Source: Deltaproteobacteria bacterium (lineage in GTDB: Bacteria; Desulfobacterota; Syntrophobacteria; Syntrophobacterales; Syntrophobacteraceae). From it: a stretch of DNA of 64,000 bases. Position numbers and translations under genes: made by a program. The notes beneath the pieces were generated by a model that was not told the origin of the DNA, ran no database searches, and saw nothing but the letters and a program-made list of their open reading frames with translations. Location: positions 1-64,000 of the forward strand of contig JAAYVE010000029.1 of NCBI GenBank assembly GCA_012517315.1, given 5' to 3'. Below are positions 9,054-17,947 of the stretch, in pieces. Every line of letters begins with the position of its first letter. Within the stretch, counting starts at the first letter, position 1.

Positions 9054-10595
9054 TCAGTCACGCTCTTTTTTCTTGCGATGTTTCTTGACGCCGATCCTGC
9101 TCCTGACCACCTCGGTCTTTCCCTTGTGCCGCAGGGTATGTTCCACCAGGGTGTCCACCCACTTGCTGCCCACGTCGGTCACCGTGAACTGGACAGACCG
9201 GATGCTGGAGTCGACCTCCGTCGACAGGCTGTCGTAGTCGGCCTCGAACCCTTCCGGCGGTGTCACGGCGGTGGTCACGGTCCAGTCGCCAAGGCTCTCG
9301 AAGACGAACGGGTACAGCTCCTGGGTGCCCGTCCACTCGATGTATTCGGGCTCGATGATGAGCAGTTCCGACCCGGTCTTTTGGGTGTATTTGGCCGGCA
9401 CTTTCTTCCCGTCGGCCTTGACGATGACCTGGAGGTACTTGTCTACGGTCTGGTCGGCCGCGAGATCACCCACGCTCACCCCGATGAAGAGCTCGTCGTT
9501 GGGCACCGTCCCATCGGGGTCATAGCGGCCCACGACCAGGTAATTTCCAGGGGCGACGATGAGAGCGGCGGACCCGTCGCCCTGAGTCGTGGCATACCCG
9601 GAGGGCACCGCCGCGCAGTAGGTCCAGATGTTCTGGTAGTTCTGCCAGCTCACCCCCAGCTGGGACACGCACGAGGTGGGCGACTTGTCGAAGAGCTTGA
9701 CCGGCATGCCCACAATGGGTTCCTTGGTGGAGCCCGGATGGCTGCCGGTCCCCACCGTGTGTTTCACCGCCCTGACCAGGACCGTTCCCTTAGGCGTGGG
9801 CAGGAGGTCCGCCGTAAGTGGGTCGCAGTCGTCATCGAGGCCGTTGCCGATGATCTCGGGAGCCCCGGGATGGATCAGAGGGTTGTGATCGTCGCAGTCC
9901 GAAAGCCCTATGCTCTCCAGCGCTTCAGGGTAATAGTAGCCGTCGCCGTCCTCATCGCCGACGAGGTAGAATTCCTCGCTGGCGGATTCCAGCACCCCCT
10001 GCCAGTCGGAGTTGTCGAGGACGGCGTAGTTCACCATGCCGAAGCTGTAGTCGACGGCGGGGTAGGTTCGCATGGCAATGGTGGCCTTAACCGAATAGAC
10101 GCCGGTCTTGCCCAGGATGTAATAGACATGGGCGTTGGGAATGGTGGTGGAAAGCACCCACTGACCGGGCAGGGTCTCCACCGGCTCTACCTGCAGGGAC
10201 TGATCCAAAACCGGCACCGGCAGGACCTGGGGTGGAGGCGGCTCGATCTGCCCGGTGCTCCCCAGTTCGGTGGCGGTGATGAATCCGCCGTCCGGTCCCA
10301 TGAACGTGAGCAGCAGGTGAAAAGGTTTGGCGCCGAACCCCTGGGAGGTGATCACCTCGCCGCCCTCGTTGGTGAGTGTCAGCACGATGTTGATGGGGTC
10401 CGGGTCTTCCAGGGGTGTGGTCGGGTCATCGAGGACAAAAATGCGCCGGTTGTCGGTCCATTGCCGGTTGGGGTTTGCCATGGCCAGCCCCACCGTGATG
10501 CCGGGGGGCGTCCCCGCCAGGGCCGGGCCGGACCCGGCGGTAAGATTCCCCGCCAGCAGCAGGCCCATTGCCAGTATCAAGCATGTCTTTTTCAT
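9054..10595 (-). CDS. Secreted protein with MopE-type metal-binding motif
   Basis: A 513-residue protein starting at an ATG with a GGGGGTGAGG ribosome site; an ATG three codons upstream lacks one. A signal peptide (about 1-28) is followed by beta-rich domains. Near residues 214-260 is one copy of the putative metal-binding motif of MopE type (DEDGDGYYYPEA, SDCDDHNPLIHPGAPE, GNGLDDDCD). In Methylococcus MopE this type of protein is surface-exposed or secreted and binds copper. After it come Ig-like or carboxypeptidase-regulatory-like segments and a very basic C-terminus (KKHRKKKERD). The gene sits between an outer-membrane barrel gene and a secreted protease-like gene. The role is unknown; surface metal or calcium binding is inferred. 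Confidence 0.75.
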   Translation of the reverse strand: MKKTCLILAMGLLLAGNLTAGSGPALAGTPPGITVGLAMANPNRQWTDNRRIFVLDDPTTPLEDPDPINIVLTLTNEGGEVITSQGFGAKPFHLLLTFMGPDGGFITATELGSTGQIEPPPPQVLPVPVLDQSLQVEPVETLPGQWVLSTTIPNAHVYYILGKTGVYSVKATIAMRTYPAVDYSFGMVNYAVLDNSDWQGVLESASEEFYLVGDEDGDGYYYPEALESIGLSDCDDHNPLIHPGAPEIIGNGLDDDCDPLTADLLPTPKGTVLVRAVKHTVGTGSHPGSTKEPIVGMPVKLFDKSPTSCVSQLGVSWQNYQNIWTYCAAVPSGYATTQGDGSAALIVAPGNYLVVGRYDPDGTVPNDELFIGVSVGDLAADQTVDKYLQVIVKADGKKVPAKYTQKTGSELLIIEPEYIEWTGTQELYPFVFESLGDWTVTTAVTPPEGFEADYDSLSTEVDSSIRSVQFTVTDVGSKWVDTLVEHTLRHKGKTEVVRSRIGVKKHRKKKERD

Positions 10596-10614
10596 GGTCC
10601 TCACCCCCTTACTC

Positions 10615-13600
10615 TCAGTGAAGCTGCATCTGGGCTCGAGCCGCGTCGCTGAACCTGCCGTCCCGAAGCCAGTTGTTGCTGTATTCGTACATGACGCAGT
10701 CGGCGTTGGAGTTGTGGGTCATTCCCACCGAATGCCCGATCTCGTGGGTGATGGTGTGCTTGAGCACCTGGGGCAGGCTGTACTCCCTGAACCGGGGATC
10801 GGTCAGGGTCTGCACCACGGGGAGCTCCACCAGGCCGTCGCCGTCGATGTCGAAGGCGCTGAAACCGTCACCGGGATCGTCGGGGTCGTCGCGGTCGGCG
10901 GAAGGCTTCAGAACGTCCCCATCCAGGATTCCGTTGGCATTTTTGTCTTCCTTGCTGCCGGGAGCGCCGCCGGTGTCGTCGGCGTCCTCCACCTTGCCGA
11001 TTTCATCGAGGCGGTTGTTGGTCGGCCACAGCCACGGCAGGGTCCATACCCCCGGGAAATTGCCCCCTTTCAGGTAGGGCTTGCTCCGGATGTACCCGTA
11101 GAGGGCGCGCCAGTACGTGTTGGTGGCGGTCCCGTACTTCGTGCTGTCGCCCACGTTGCTCGATCCCTTGGTGTCCCAGGTCCAGTCGCGCACCCCGCGC
11201 TTGTTGATGTAACCGTGGTCGAGGGTGGTGACGTATTCTTCCTTGTTGGTCACGGTCACCACGTGCAGGCTCAGCCAGCCGGAGTCGGCCCGAAGCATGC
11301 CCGGCGGGGCCGGGTCTGTGGAGTCCGCCGCGATGAGGGTGCCGTCCACCGCGTGCACCGTGACCTTGGCGGCGTTGAAGGCGTCACCCAATGCGAAGGG
11401 CTGGTTGACGCCGTTGATGACGCCGTAGCCCGAATAGCGGACAAAGAGGTCCTTCTTGGTGGGATCGGTGCGAAAGTGCGCGGGGGGCGCTCCGTCGGGC
11501 ACCCAGGCCGCAGTCTGGTAAATTGGGTCGCTCGAGGGCTGCAGTCGACCCCAGATGAAGCCCCGGTACTCCTGGAAATTGGTGAGGCCGTCCCGGTTGA
11601 TGGTGTTCTTGCCGTCGGGGTCCACATCCCCGTCCCCGCCGGCGGTGAGGTTCCCGCCGTATTTTTTCTCCCAGGCGTCAGGCAGCCCGTCGTTGTCGGT
11701 GTCTCTCGGAAGCACCAGGGTCTCCTCGATGTTCAACGGGCTCCCGTTCACCGTCACCGTCGCACGCGCCAGGATGGTCACCGACCCGCCGAAATCCCCG
11801 GAGAGGAGTTCAAGTGCACCGGCACTCACGGGCGTGCAGGTGAAATCGTCGTTGTCGGCCGGGTCCAGGGTCGCATCGTTGCTGTAGCGCCCGGGGTAGT
11901 GGGTCATGGCCGAACACGCGATGCTGGTCACGCTCCCCCCCGACACATCGGCGGTGATGGTGACGGTCTCCCCGTCCCTGGGCATCCAGTTTTCCAGGGT
12001 ACACGCCGCGCCCCCTTCACAGGGCATGGTGCTGGTCAGTTGAAAAACGATCTGCCCGTCCGGGGTCGCCGGGTTGCAATCGTCGTCCTTCCCGTTGTTG
12101 GGGTTCTCGAGGACCCCCGGGTGGACCAGGTGATCGTAATCGTTGCAGTCGTTGCCCGGGTCGCCGTTGGGGTAGGTGGTCCCCACGCGGTAATAGCCGT
12201 CCCCGTCGATGTCCGGGTCGCAGGCGTCCCCCGAAGCGTCGTTATCGAAGTCGGGCTGGGTATTGGTGTAGGCCGTTCCGTACTTGTTCACCCAGCTCGC
12301 CACCTTGGGGTTGTAGTCGCCGGGGCAGTTGTCCGCGTTGCCGCACACCCCGTCCTTGTCGGCGTCGTTTAGCGGGTCGGTCGGACACGGGTCGCAAACG
12401 TCGCCGAAGGCGTCCCCATCCCCATTCCCCTGACCGGCATTCTTGACGCTGGGGCAGTTGTCGTAGGGGTCCTTGATCCCGTCTTTGTCCGTGTCGGGAA
12501 TGGTCGTACTGGCCACCGGCACCGTCTCGTCCTCCGGGTCCACCACGCAGTCGTTGGGCGGTTCGGCGCCGGGATGGACATCGTCGTTCATGTCGGCGCA
12601 GTCGTCCCCCGGCCGGCCCCCGTCGTAGAGCTTCCCGATGGCGACGTAGCCGTCCCCGTCGGCGTCCGTGTCGCATTCATCCCCGAGTGCGTCGTTATCC
12701 TTGTCGTCCTGGCTGAAGTTGGGTTTGTTGATGCAGTTGTCCATCTCGTCGGGAATGCCGTCATGGTCCTGGTCGCCTGGGGCGCAGGAGTCGAAGGTCA
12801 TCATGGTCGTCTCCCCGGCGACCAGGTCCATGGGGGTACCGGCCTGGAGGTAGTCGAAACGGTCCAGCATGGTGAAAATGGAGCTCGAGTCGGCTGACTG
12901 CGCATCGCCGGGGGAGGCGGTCGGGTAGAGAAGCCAGCCGACGGTGCACCCGGGAATGGTCCCGCTTTCATCCACCTTGATCACCCATGCGTCCGTTCCG
13001 ATCATGCCGTAGGAGCCGGTATGGCCGGCCAGAATGAAGCCGTCGCCGGTGTAGGCGCCGGAGGTGGCGAAGTCACCGGAATCTCCGCCGAAGGCGCTGC
13101 ACCAGTTGACGGCACCGAGGTTGTCGAGCTTCAGCAGGAGGGCGTCCGAATCACCAATCTCCCCGGGATCCTTGCCCCTGTACCCCGCCACGAAATACCC
13201 TCCGTCCATCGTCGGGCCTATGGAGCGGCCTGTGAAATCAGGGACACTACCCGCATAATAGTCCTTCTGCCATTGGATGTCGCCATTCTCGTCGATCTTC
13301 ATCACCCAGATGGCGGAGCCAATATTCAACCTTCCTCCCAGGACAATGTAGCCCGAACTTCCACCCGTATCGAAGGTCTGCCTCACGTCCCAGGCCCACC
13401 GCGGTACGTTAAGCGTTTCAGGGCGGGACCCATAGACCTTTTGCCATACCACCGTACTGCGCCTGGTTGGTGAGGTGGTGGCATTGATCCTCGCGACCCA
13501 GGCGTTGTTCTCATGCGCGGCATTGGTATACCCACCGAGGATGTAGCCTTGGCCGTTGGAGTCGGTGACTTCCCGGGTGGAGAAAATGGATGCCAGTCCT

Positions 13601-14193
13601 CCCTGTATAGCCCACGCGCCTTGAGGGTTCCCAAGAGCATCGAGTTTTTGGAAACCCGGGCCCCAGTCACTCCAATCCCCCGCGATGAGGTATCCCCCGT
13701 CGGAGGTCTGGACGACGGAGTTGATGGAGGGACTGACAATACCGTCCGCATAATCCTGGGCAACCGGCCGTTGCCATTGGATCTCCCCGGTCGAATCAAG
13801 TTTCATCAAGGCGGAATTGGGCAGCCCCTGCCTTTTGACGAGTACGATGTAGCCGCCGTCGGCGGTCTGCTCGATGGCCTCCACCGCCATCGAATCCAGG
13901 GAGCAACTGTAACGCTTCTCCCACAGCACGCCGCCCCCGGCATCCAGCTTCACGACCAGGGCGTCGGTCATGGAGGACGCATTGAACGAGTCGGTCATGC
14001 CACCCACGATGTAACCGCCGTCCGCCGTCGGTCTCACGACATTGGCTTTGTCGTGCGCCGCCCACCCGTAGGTCGTCGCCCAGGGGGATGGTGCGGGAGT
14101 CACCTGGGTCGAGGCGTCCCGCAGGGTGAACCACCCGACCAATCCCAGCATGGGCGCAAGAAAGAGAAGACAAATCATGAGGTTCCTTTTCAT
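10615..14193 (-). CDS. Large secreted metzincin-like metalloprotease with propeller and calcium-type repeats
   Basis: 1192 residues from the ATG at 14193 (AAAGGAGG ribosome site). It has a signal peptide or anchor (MKRNLMICLLFLAP). Residues ~30-450 hold about eight propeller-like repeats with the pattern DGGYIVAGxT...D.WV.K.D..G.I.W. Residues ~470-715 hold thrombospondin-type-3-like Asp repeats (DxDxDGxxD) with two MopE-like sites (DCADMNDDVHPGAE and DCNDYDHLVHPG). A beta-sandwich and another DTDNDGLPDAWE repeat follow. The C-terminus carries HEIGHSVGMTH at 1150-1160 with a Met-turn-like CVMYEYS, i.e. the metzincin zinc site HExxHxxGxxH. Protease activity is therefore likely, at the cell surface or outside. 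It is the first gene of the exoprotein operon. Confidence 0.8.
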   Translation of the reverse strand: MKRNLMICLLFLAPMLGLVGWFTLRDASTQVTPAPSPWATTYGWAAHDKANVVRPTADGGYIVGGMTDSFNASSMTDALVVKLDAGGGVLWEKRYSCSLDSMAVEAIEQTADGGYIVLVKRQGLPNSALMKLDSTGEIQWQRPVAQDYADGIVSPSINSVVQTSDGGYLIAGDWSDWGPGFQKLDALGNPQGAWAIQGGLASIFSTREVTDSNGQGYILGGYTNAAHENNAWVARINATTSPTRRSTVVWQKVYGSRPETLNVPRWAWDVRQTFDTGGSSGYIVLGGRLNIGSAIWVMKIDENGDIQWQKDYYAGSVPDFTGRSIGPTMDGGYFVAGYRGKDPGEIGDSDALLLKLDNLGAVNWCSAFGGDSGDFATSGAYTGDGFILAGHTGSYGMIGTDAWVIKVDESGTIPGCTVGWLLYPTASPGDAQSADSSSIFTMLDRFDYLQAGTPMDLVAGETTMMTFDSCAPGDQDHDGIPDEMDNCINKPNFSQDDKDNDALGDECDTDADGDGYVAIGKLYDGGRPGDDCADMNDDVHPGAEPPNDCVVDPEDETVPVASTTIPDTDKDGIKDPYDNCPSVKNAGQGNGDGDAFGDVCDPCPTDPLNDADKDGVCGNADNCPGDYNPKVASWVNKYGTAYTNTQPDFDNDASGDACDPDIDGDGYYRVGTTYPNGDPGNDCNDYDHLVHPGVLENPNNGKDDDCNPATPDGQIVFQLTSTMPCEGGAACTLENWMPRDGETVTITADVSGGSVTSIACSAMTHYPGRYSNDATLDPADNDDFTCTPVSAGALELLSGDFGGSVTILARATVTVNGSPLNIEETLVLPRDTDNDGLPDAWEKKYGGNLTAGGDGDVDPDGKNTINRDGLTNFQEYRGFIWGRLQPSSDPIYQTAAWVPDGAPPAHFRTDPTKKDLFVRYSGYGVINGVNQPFALGDAFNAAKVTVHAVDGTLIAADSTDPAPPGMLRADSGWLSLHVVTVTNKEEYVTTLDHGYINKRGVRDWTWDTKGSSNVGDSTKYGTATNTYWRALYGYIRSKPYLKGGNFPGVWTLPWLWPTNNRLDEIGKVEDADDTGGAPGSKEDKNANGILDGDVLKPSADRDDPDDPGDGFSAFDIDGDGLVELPVVQTLTDPRFREYSLPQVLKHTITHEIGHSVGMTHNSNADCVMYEYSNNWLRDGRFSDAARAQMQLH

Positions 14194-14758
14194 GGAAAAT
14201 CCTCCTTTCATGGATTGTCCATTGATGCCGGGGCGCTGTCGTGAACAACCCGGCAATTCGGCCATCCAGGACAACCGCGGGATACCCGGCTGCCCAGCCG
14301 AAAATGGGTTTGTCCACCATTGCCAAATCGTGCGGATCCCGCATTGCCCTGGGTGACCACGCGCGAGAATTTATCTTTCTTGGAGTTTCAGCTGTCTGTT
14401 ACGAAAAGTCCTTTACCTCCACCGACGAGTAAGTTGGGATTCCAATCCCGACGCACCCATGTCGGTAAGAAACCCGACCTACGGCACTGAGCTTTTCATC
14501 GTTTAGGGTATCCCGAAGGGCCATGAGGAACTGGTAAGGGTTTCTTGGCTGTTCATGCCATTGGAAGAGGGAGTTGCAGACGCTGAACGTTCATGCCGGA
14601 ATCAAAGACCTGGAGTGCTTGGGACGATGTGGTCGGACGTGAAGGTCAATGGAAGCGTATCGATACCTGTGCGATTCTCTCGTATCAGATGCAGATGGGC
14701 CGATCAATCGGGTGATAACTGCATTCTTGTGGGTCAAAAACCCTATGTGCGGTGCTTT
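14194..14758. other. Intergenic region upstream of the exoprotein operon
   Basis: This stretch has no convincing gene on either strand. It must hold the promoter of the minus-strand exoprotein operon next to 14194, and it contains the REP-like element at 14429-14483. The open frames here have no ribosome site and no recognisable protein features. It also takes in the downstream flank of the first PAS-LuxR gene. Confidence 0.6.
14429..14483. repeat. REP-like palindromic element
   Basis: The element contains GGGATT-CC-AATCCC (14436-14449), a second hairpin around GTCGGTAAGAAACCCGAC, and outer ends (GTAAGTTGGG and CCCGACCTAC) that pair imperfectly. This matches the GTAGGTCGGG type of repetitive extragenic palindrome seen in several bacterial genomes. 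Copy number cannot be judged from one window, and its sequence differs from the hairpins at 7649-7732. Confidence 0.55.
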
Positions 14759-16096
14759 TCACAGCAATCCCTTTTCCACTGCGTGCTTCACAAGGGCCGA
14801 TGTCTTGTGCAGGTCGAGCTTGCGCATGATTTTGGAGCGATGGGTCTCGACGGTCTTCGTGCTGATGCCGAGCCTGACCCCGATCTGCCTGCTGGTCAGC
14901 CCGGATGCAATGAGCTCCAGCACCTCCGATTCCCTCGCGGTGAGGCTCTGAGAACCGTTGGCGGCAGGCCCCGGCTCTTCCCCCATTCCCATGCCCGTGC
15001 CTATTCTCTTGGAAACGGTCACCACGGCGTTCACACGACCGTTCGCGTCCCTGATGGGAGAAACGGTTTCATGGATGCGGAACGTTTCCCCTTCCCACGT
15101 GAGGTCGCGGGTCTGGCTCAAGTCCCTTCCGTTTCTCTGGACCTTCCTGACCCGCTCCATCATCCTGGACGCAGTCTCCGCATCGAACGTGTCGTAGGGG
15201 GTTTTTCCGAGGATCTCTCCAGGGCAGGCGGTCTCCGGGGGTATTGCAGTAAAAAAAATGAATTTCCCTTCCCGGTTCTGGACAAACACCATGTACTCCG
15301 CGCTCTTCATGAGCACCTTCATGGCTTCCTGTCTTCTCTTTTTTGCCGCTGCGGCCTCCTCCACACCTTTTATCTCCCGCCCCACAAACAGACACCCGAT
15401 CACCTTTCCCTTTGGGTCCTTGAGGGGAGAGATGCTGACCTGGAAGTCGCCCCCGAGGTGCCCCTCACACACTTCCGCTGCTTGCCCCCCGCTATTGGAC
15501 GCCCGTTGGGCGAGGGGGCAAAAGGAAGGGGGGTGCGCCGCCCCGTGAAGAAGTGTGTGGCAGGTGAGGCCCACCGCCCCCTGCACGGTGACGCCCAGCC
15601 TGTCGGCCATGGGTTTGTTGACCCGTTCGAAGCGGTACCGGTCGTCTACGACGGCGAGAAGATACGGCATGGTGTCTATGGCCCGCAGCCATTCCCGCCT
15701 CGAACGGGAGATCAGTTCCTCTCTCTGCTTGCGCTCCGTGATGTCGCGCCCGACGCCCAGGACCGCCCTCACTCCTCCCGTCCCGTTGTGGATGGGGGTG
15801 AAATGGGTTTCCAGCCAAAGTTCCCGGCCGGGCAGGGCAACCCTTTCCTCCAAGGAAAATGCCGCCCCTGATTGAAAAAGCGTCAATAGACGTTGGTGAT
15901 CGCTCACGCGACCGTATTTCGAAAAGACCTCTCCGATGGGTCTGCCGATGATCTCATGGGAGCCGAAGCCGAGGAATCTGGAAACGCGGCGGTTCGCATA
16001 GCACACGTTGAGGGCGGAGTCGATCAGCAGCACAAGATCCTCGGCGGAGTCCGCCACCTGTTGCAGGGCTTCCACCGCCCTTGCAAGGGAGTGCAT
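14759..16096 (-). CDS. PAS-PAS-PAS LuxR-family transcriptional regulator (paralogue 1)
   Basis: 445 residues from an ATG with a GAAAGGAGGACC ribosome site (the longer frame to 16282 lacks one). Three PAS units follow each other: about 5-125 (ends VLGVGRDITERK), about 140-250 and about 265-370. A LuxR/GerE helix-turn-helix is at about 375-445 (LTARESEVLELIASGLTSRQI, KTVETHRSKIMRKL). There is no kinase or receiver domain, so it should be a one-component regulator in which a PAS domain senses a ligand or redox state. The middle PAS carries Cys179 and Cys193 in the pattern C-x13-C-P-L, shared with the two paralogues upstream. It is the last of three same-direction copies. Confidence 0.88.
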   Translation of the reverse strand: MHSLARAVEALQQVADSAEDLVLLIDSALNVCYANRRVSRFLGFGSHEIIGRPIGEVFSKYGRVSDHQRLLTLFQSGAAFSLEERVALPGRELWLETHFTPIHNGTGGVRAVLGVGRDITERKQREELISRSRREWLRAIDTMPYLLAVVDDRYRFERVNKPMADRLGVTVQGAVGLTCHTLLHGAAHPPSFCPLAQRASNSGGQAAEVCEGHLGGDFQVSISPLKDPKGKVIGCLFVGREIKGVEEAAAAKKRRQEAMKVLMKSAEYMVFVQNREGKFIFFTAIPPETACPGEILGKTPYDTFDAETASRMMERVRKVQRNGRDLSQTRDLTWEGETFRIHETVSPIRDANGRVNAVVTVSKRIGTGMGMGEEPGPAANGSQSLTARESEVLELIASGLTSRQIGVRLGISTKTVETHRSKIMRKLDLHKTSALVKHAVEKGLL

Positions 16097-16388
16097 TGGT
16101 CCTCCTTTCTCTCGTCCAGGATGCATGGGCTGCCGGCGTGTGAAGGAGCGGGCCGGAAAAGGGAGGATCTCGACCCGCCTGATGAAGAGGGAAGGGGAGG
16201 GGGTCTTGTGATGGAGCGCAGGGGGGTCGATGACGCGGCGCCCTCTCAATGCCACTTTATCCCCATGGAAACCGTGGATCAATCAGGCCAAAAATGCATA
16301 ATCGATCCGGTGAAGGCTGTATTTTGAAGAACCGATGCAGCGGAGGCGCTCCCGGGGGGTTCTGTGCGGGGCGGCGGGAAGGGGGGCT

Positions 16389-17750
16389 TCAGATGATGCC
16401 GCAAGTCAGGGCGTAGCGCACCAGGGCGGAGGACTTGTGCAGGTCGAGCTTCTGCATGATCCTCGCCCTGTGGGTTTCAACGGTCTTCCTGCTGATGTAG
16501 AGTTTCTCGGCGATCTGTTTGTTCGTCAATCCCGATGCGATCAGCCGCAGCACTTCTGTCTCCCGCGCCGTGAGCCCCTGGATGTTGAGACAGCCGTTGT
16601 TCTCTTCCAGGTGGCGAGAGCGCCCTGAAATTCTTTTTGAAATCGTCACCACGGCCCTGATGTGTCCCGCCGAATCCCTTATGGGGGAAACCCGGTCAAA
16701 GAAGCAAAGCGGTTTCTCCCCGTCGCCGGACACGTGGGTCTCCTCGCTCAGCTCCAAGCCGCTCTCGGCCACCTGCCTCACCCTCTCGAGCATTTTCACG
16801 GCCATGGCCGTGTCGAAGAAGTCAAAGGGCGTTTTGCCAGGAAGATTCCGGGTGAGCAGACTGCAAGGGGGGACGGAACTGACGAACACGTACCTCCCCT
16901 CCTTGTTTTGTATCGTGATGATGTGGTCAGCCCGCCGCAGGAGAAGTCCCATGGTCTCCCTGTCTTTCCCCGGCAGTTCCCCCTCCCTGCTTTGGAGTCC
17001 GCTGCTCACGCACACCATGTAGAGACAGCCGACGAGCTCCCCATACCTGTCCCGTAGGGAACGGACGGTGACGAGTTGAACCTCGTCATCACAACGTTCG
17101 ATAAATTCCAGTTTCCGTTCTTTCCTACCTGATGCGGCACGCAAAAGGGGGCAGAAGTAAGGGGGCTCCGGGAGTCCTCGAAGGTGCTCGTGGCACGTAA
17201 GTCCCACGGCCGCCTGAACGGTGACCCCTAGTCTGTCCGCCATGGCCTGGTTGACTTTTCTGATGCGAAAGCGGGTATCGCTGATGGCCATGAGATGCGG
17301 CATGCTGTCGATGGCCCGCAGCCACTCCTCCTTGGAATGGGCGACCAGCCTCTCATAGGTTCTCCGCTCCGTGACGTCCCGGGCAACGCCAACGATGGTA
17401 CAGGTGATCCCGTTGCCCCCGGCGATCGGCGCAAGGCTCGTTTCGATCAAATGCTCGCGATCGTTCAGCACAATCCTGTCCTCGTGGGAAGAATGCCTGC
17501 CGGTCTCGAGCGCCGCCACGAGCCGCGGCTCCAGGACCCTGAAGACATCCGGAAGGAAAAGCCGACTGAGTTTCCTGCCGATGACCGGGCCGGTTCGGCA
17601 CAGAAGGTGCCCTTCCCGGTTGTCCGCGTATTGGACGAGGAGGTCACGGTCAACGACGAAAACGAAATGATCTGCCGTTTCAAGGTCTTGGCGCGCCGGA
17701 TGCGGCGGGTTCAGGGCGGATGCGCAATCGGCTTCCCGTTCATTCTCCAT
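16389..17750 (-). CDS. PAS-PAS-PAS LuxR-family transcriptional regulator (paralogue 2)
   Basis: 453 residues, same layout as the neighbour at 14759-16096. The ATG follows an AGGAGG ribosome site. The first PAS ends with VGVARDVTERRTYERL, the middle PAS carries the paired cysteines (GLTCHEHLRG and FCPLLRAA), the third PAS is followed by ISKRIS, and the LuxR helix-turn-helix is at about 385-453 (LTARETEVLRLIASGLTNKQI, KTVETHRARIMQKL). The middle PAS and the HTH are close between copies, while the first and third PAS differ more, suggesting shared DNA targets but different inputs. The target genes are unknown. Confidence 0.88.
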   Translation of the reverse strand: MENEREADCASALNPPHPARQDLETADHFVFVVDRDLLVQYADNREGHLLCRTGPVIGRKLSRLFLPDVFRVLEPRLVAALETGRHSSHEDRIVLNDREHLIETSLAPIAGGNGITCTIVGVARDVTERRTYERLVAHSKEEWLRAIDSMPHLMAISDTRFRIRKVNQAMADRLGVTVQAAVGLTCHEHLRGLPEPPYFCPLLRAASGRKERKLEFIERCDDEVQLVTVRSLRDRYGELVGCLYMVCVSSGLQSREGELPGKDRETMGLLLRRADHIITIQNKEGRYVFVSSVPPCSLLTRNLPGKTPFDFFDTAMAVKMLERVRQVAESGLELSEETHVSGDGEKPLCFFDRVSPIRDSAGHIRAVVTISKRISGRSRHLEENNGCLNIQGLTARETEVLRLIASGLTNKQIAEKLYISRKTVETHRARIMQKLDLHKSSALVRYALTCGII

Positions 17751-17947
17751 CTTGAAGCCTCCTGAGAAATGCGCGTGTTTCGAAGGGGAGGGTACCTCTC
17801 ATTATTATCATACCTGCGTGGGGCGGATCAGCGCAATCGAGTGCAGTGAGTATTTCTGTAAGGTGAAGATTGTATATTCGTCAGGGTGGAGCCCTTGGCT
17901 CCAGGGGAAGGACGAAGTGGGGAAAGAGGCGGCGGGCGGTTTTCGAA

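Noticed and set aside
8838-12372. Long plus-strand frames (604 and 681 codons)
   Set aside because: Both are antisense to the barrel, MopE-motif and metzincin genes, which have signal peptides, ribosome sites and recognisable motifs.
12000-12790. Apparent tandem DNA repeat or CRISPR-like region
   Set aside because: The repetition is at protein level (Asp-rich calcium-type repeats); spacing and DNA sequence are irregular and there is no direct repeat array.
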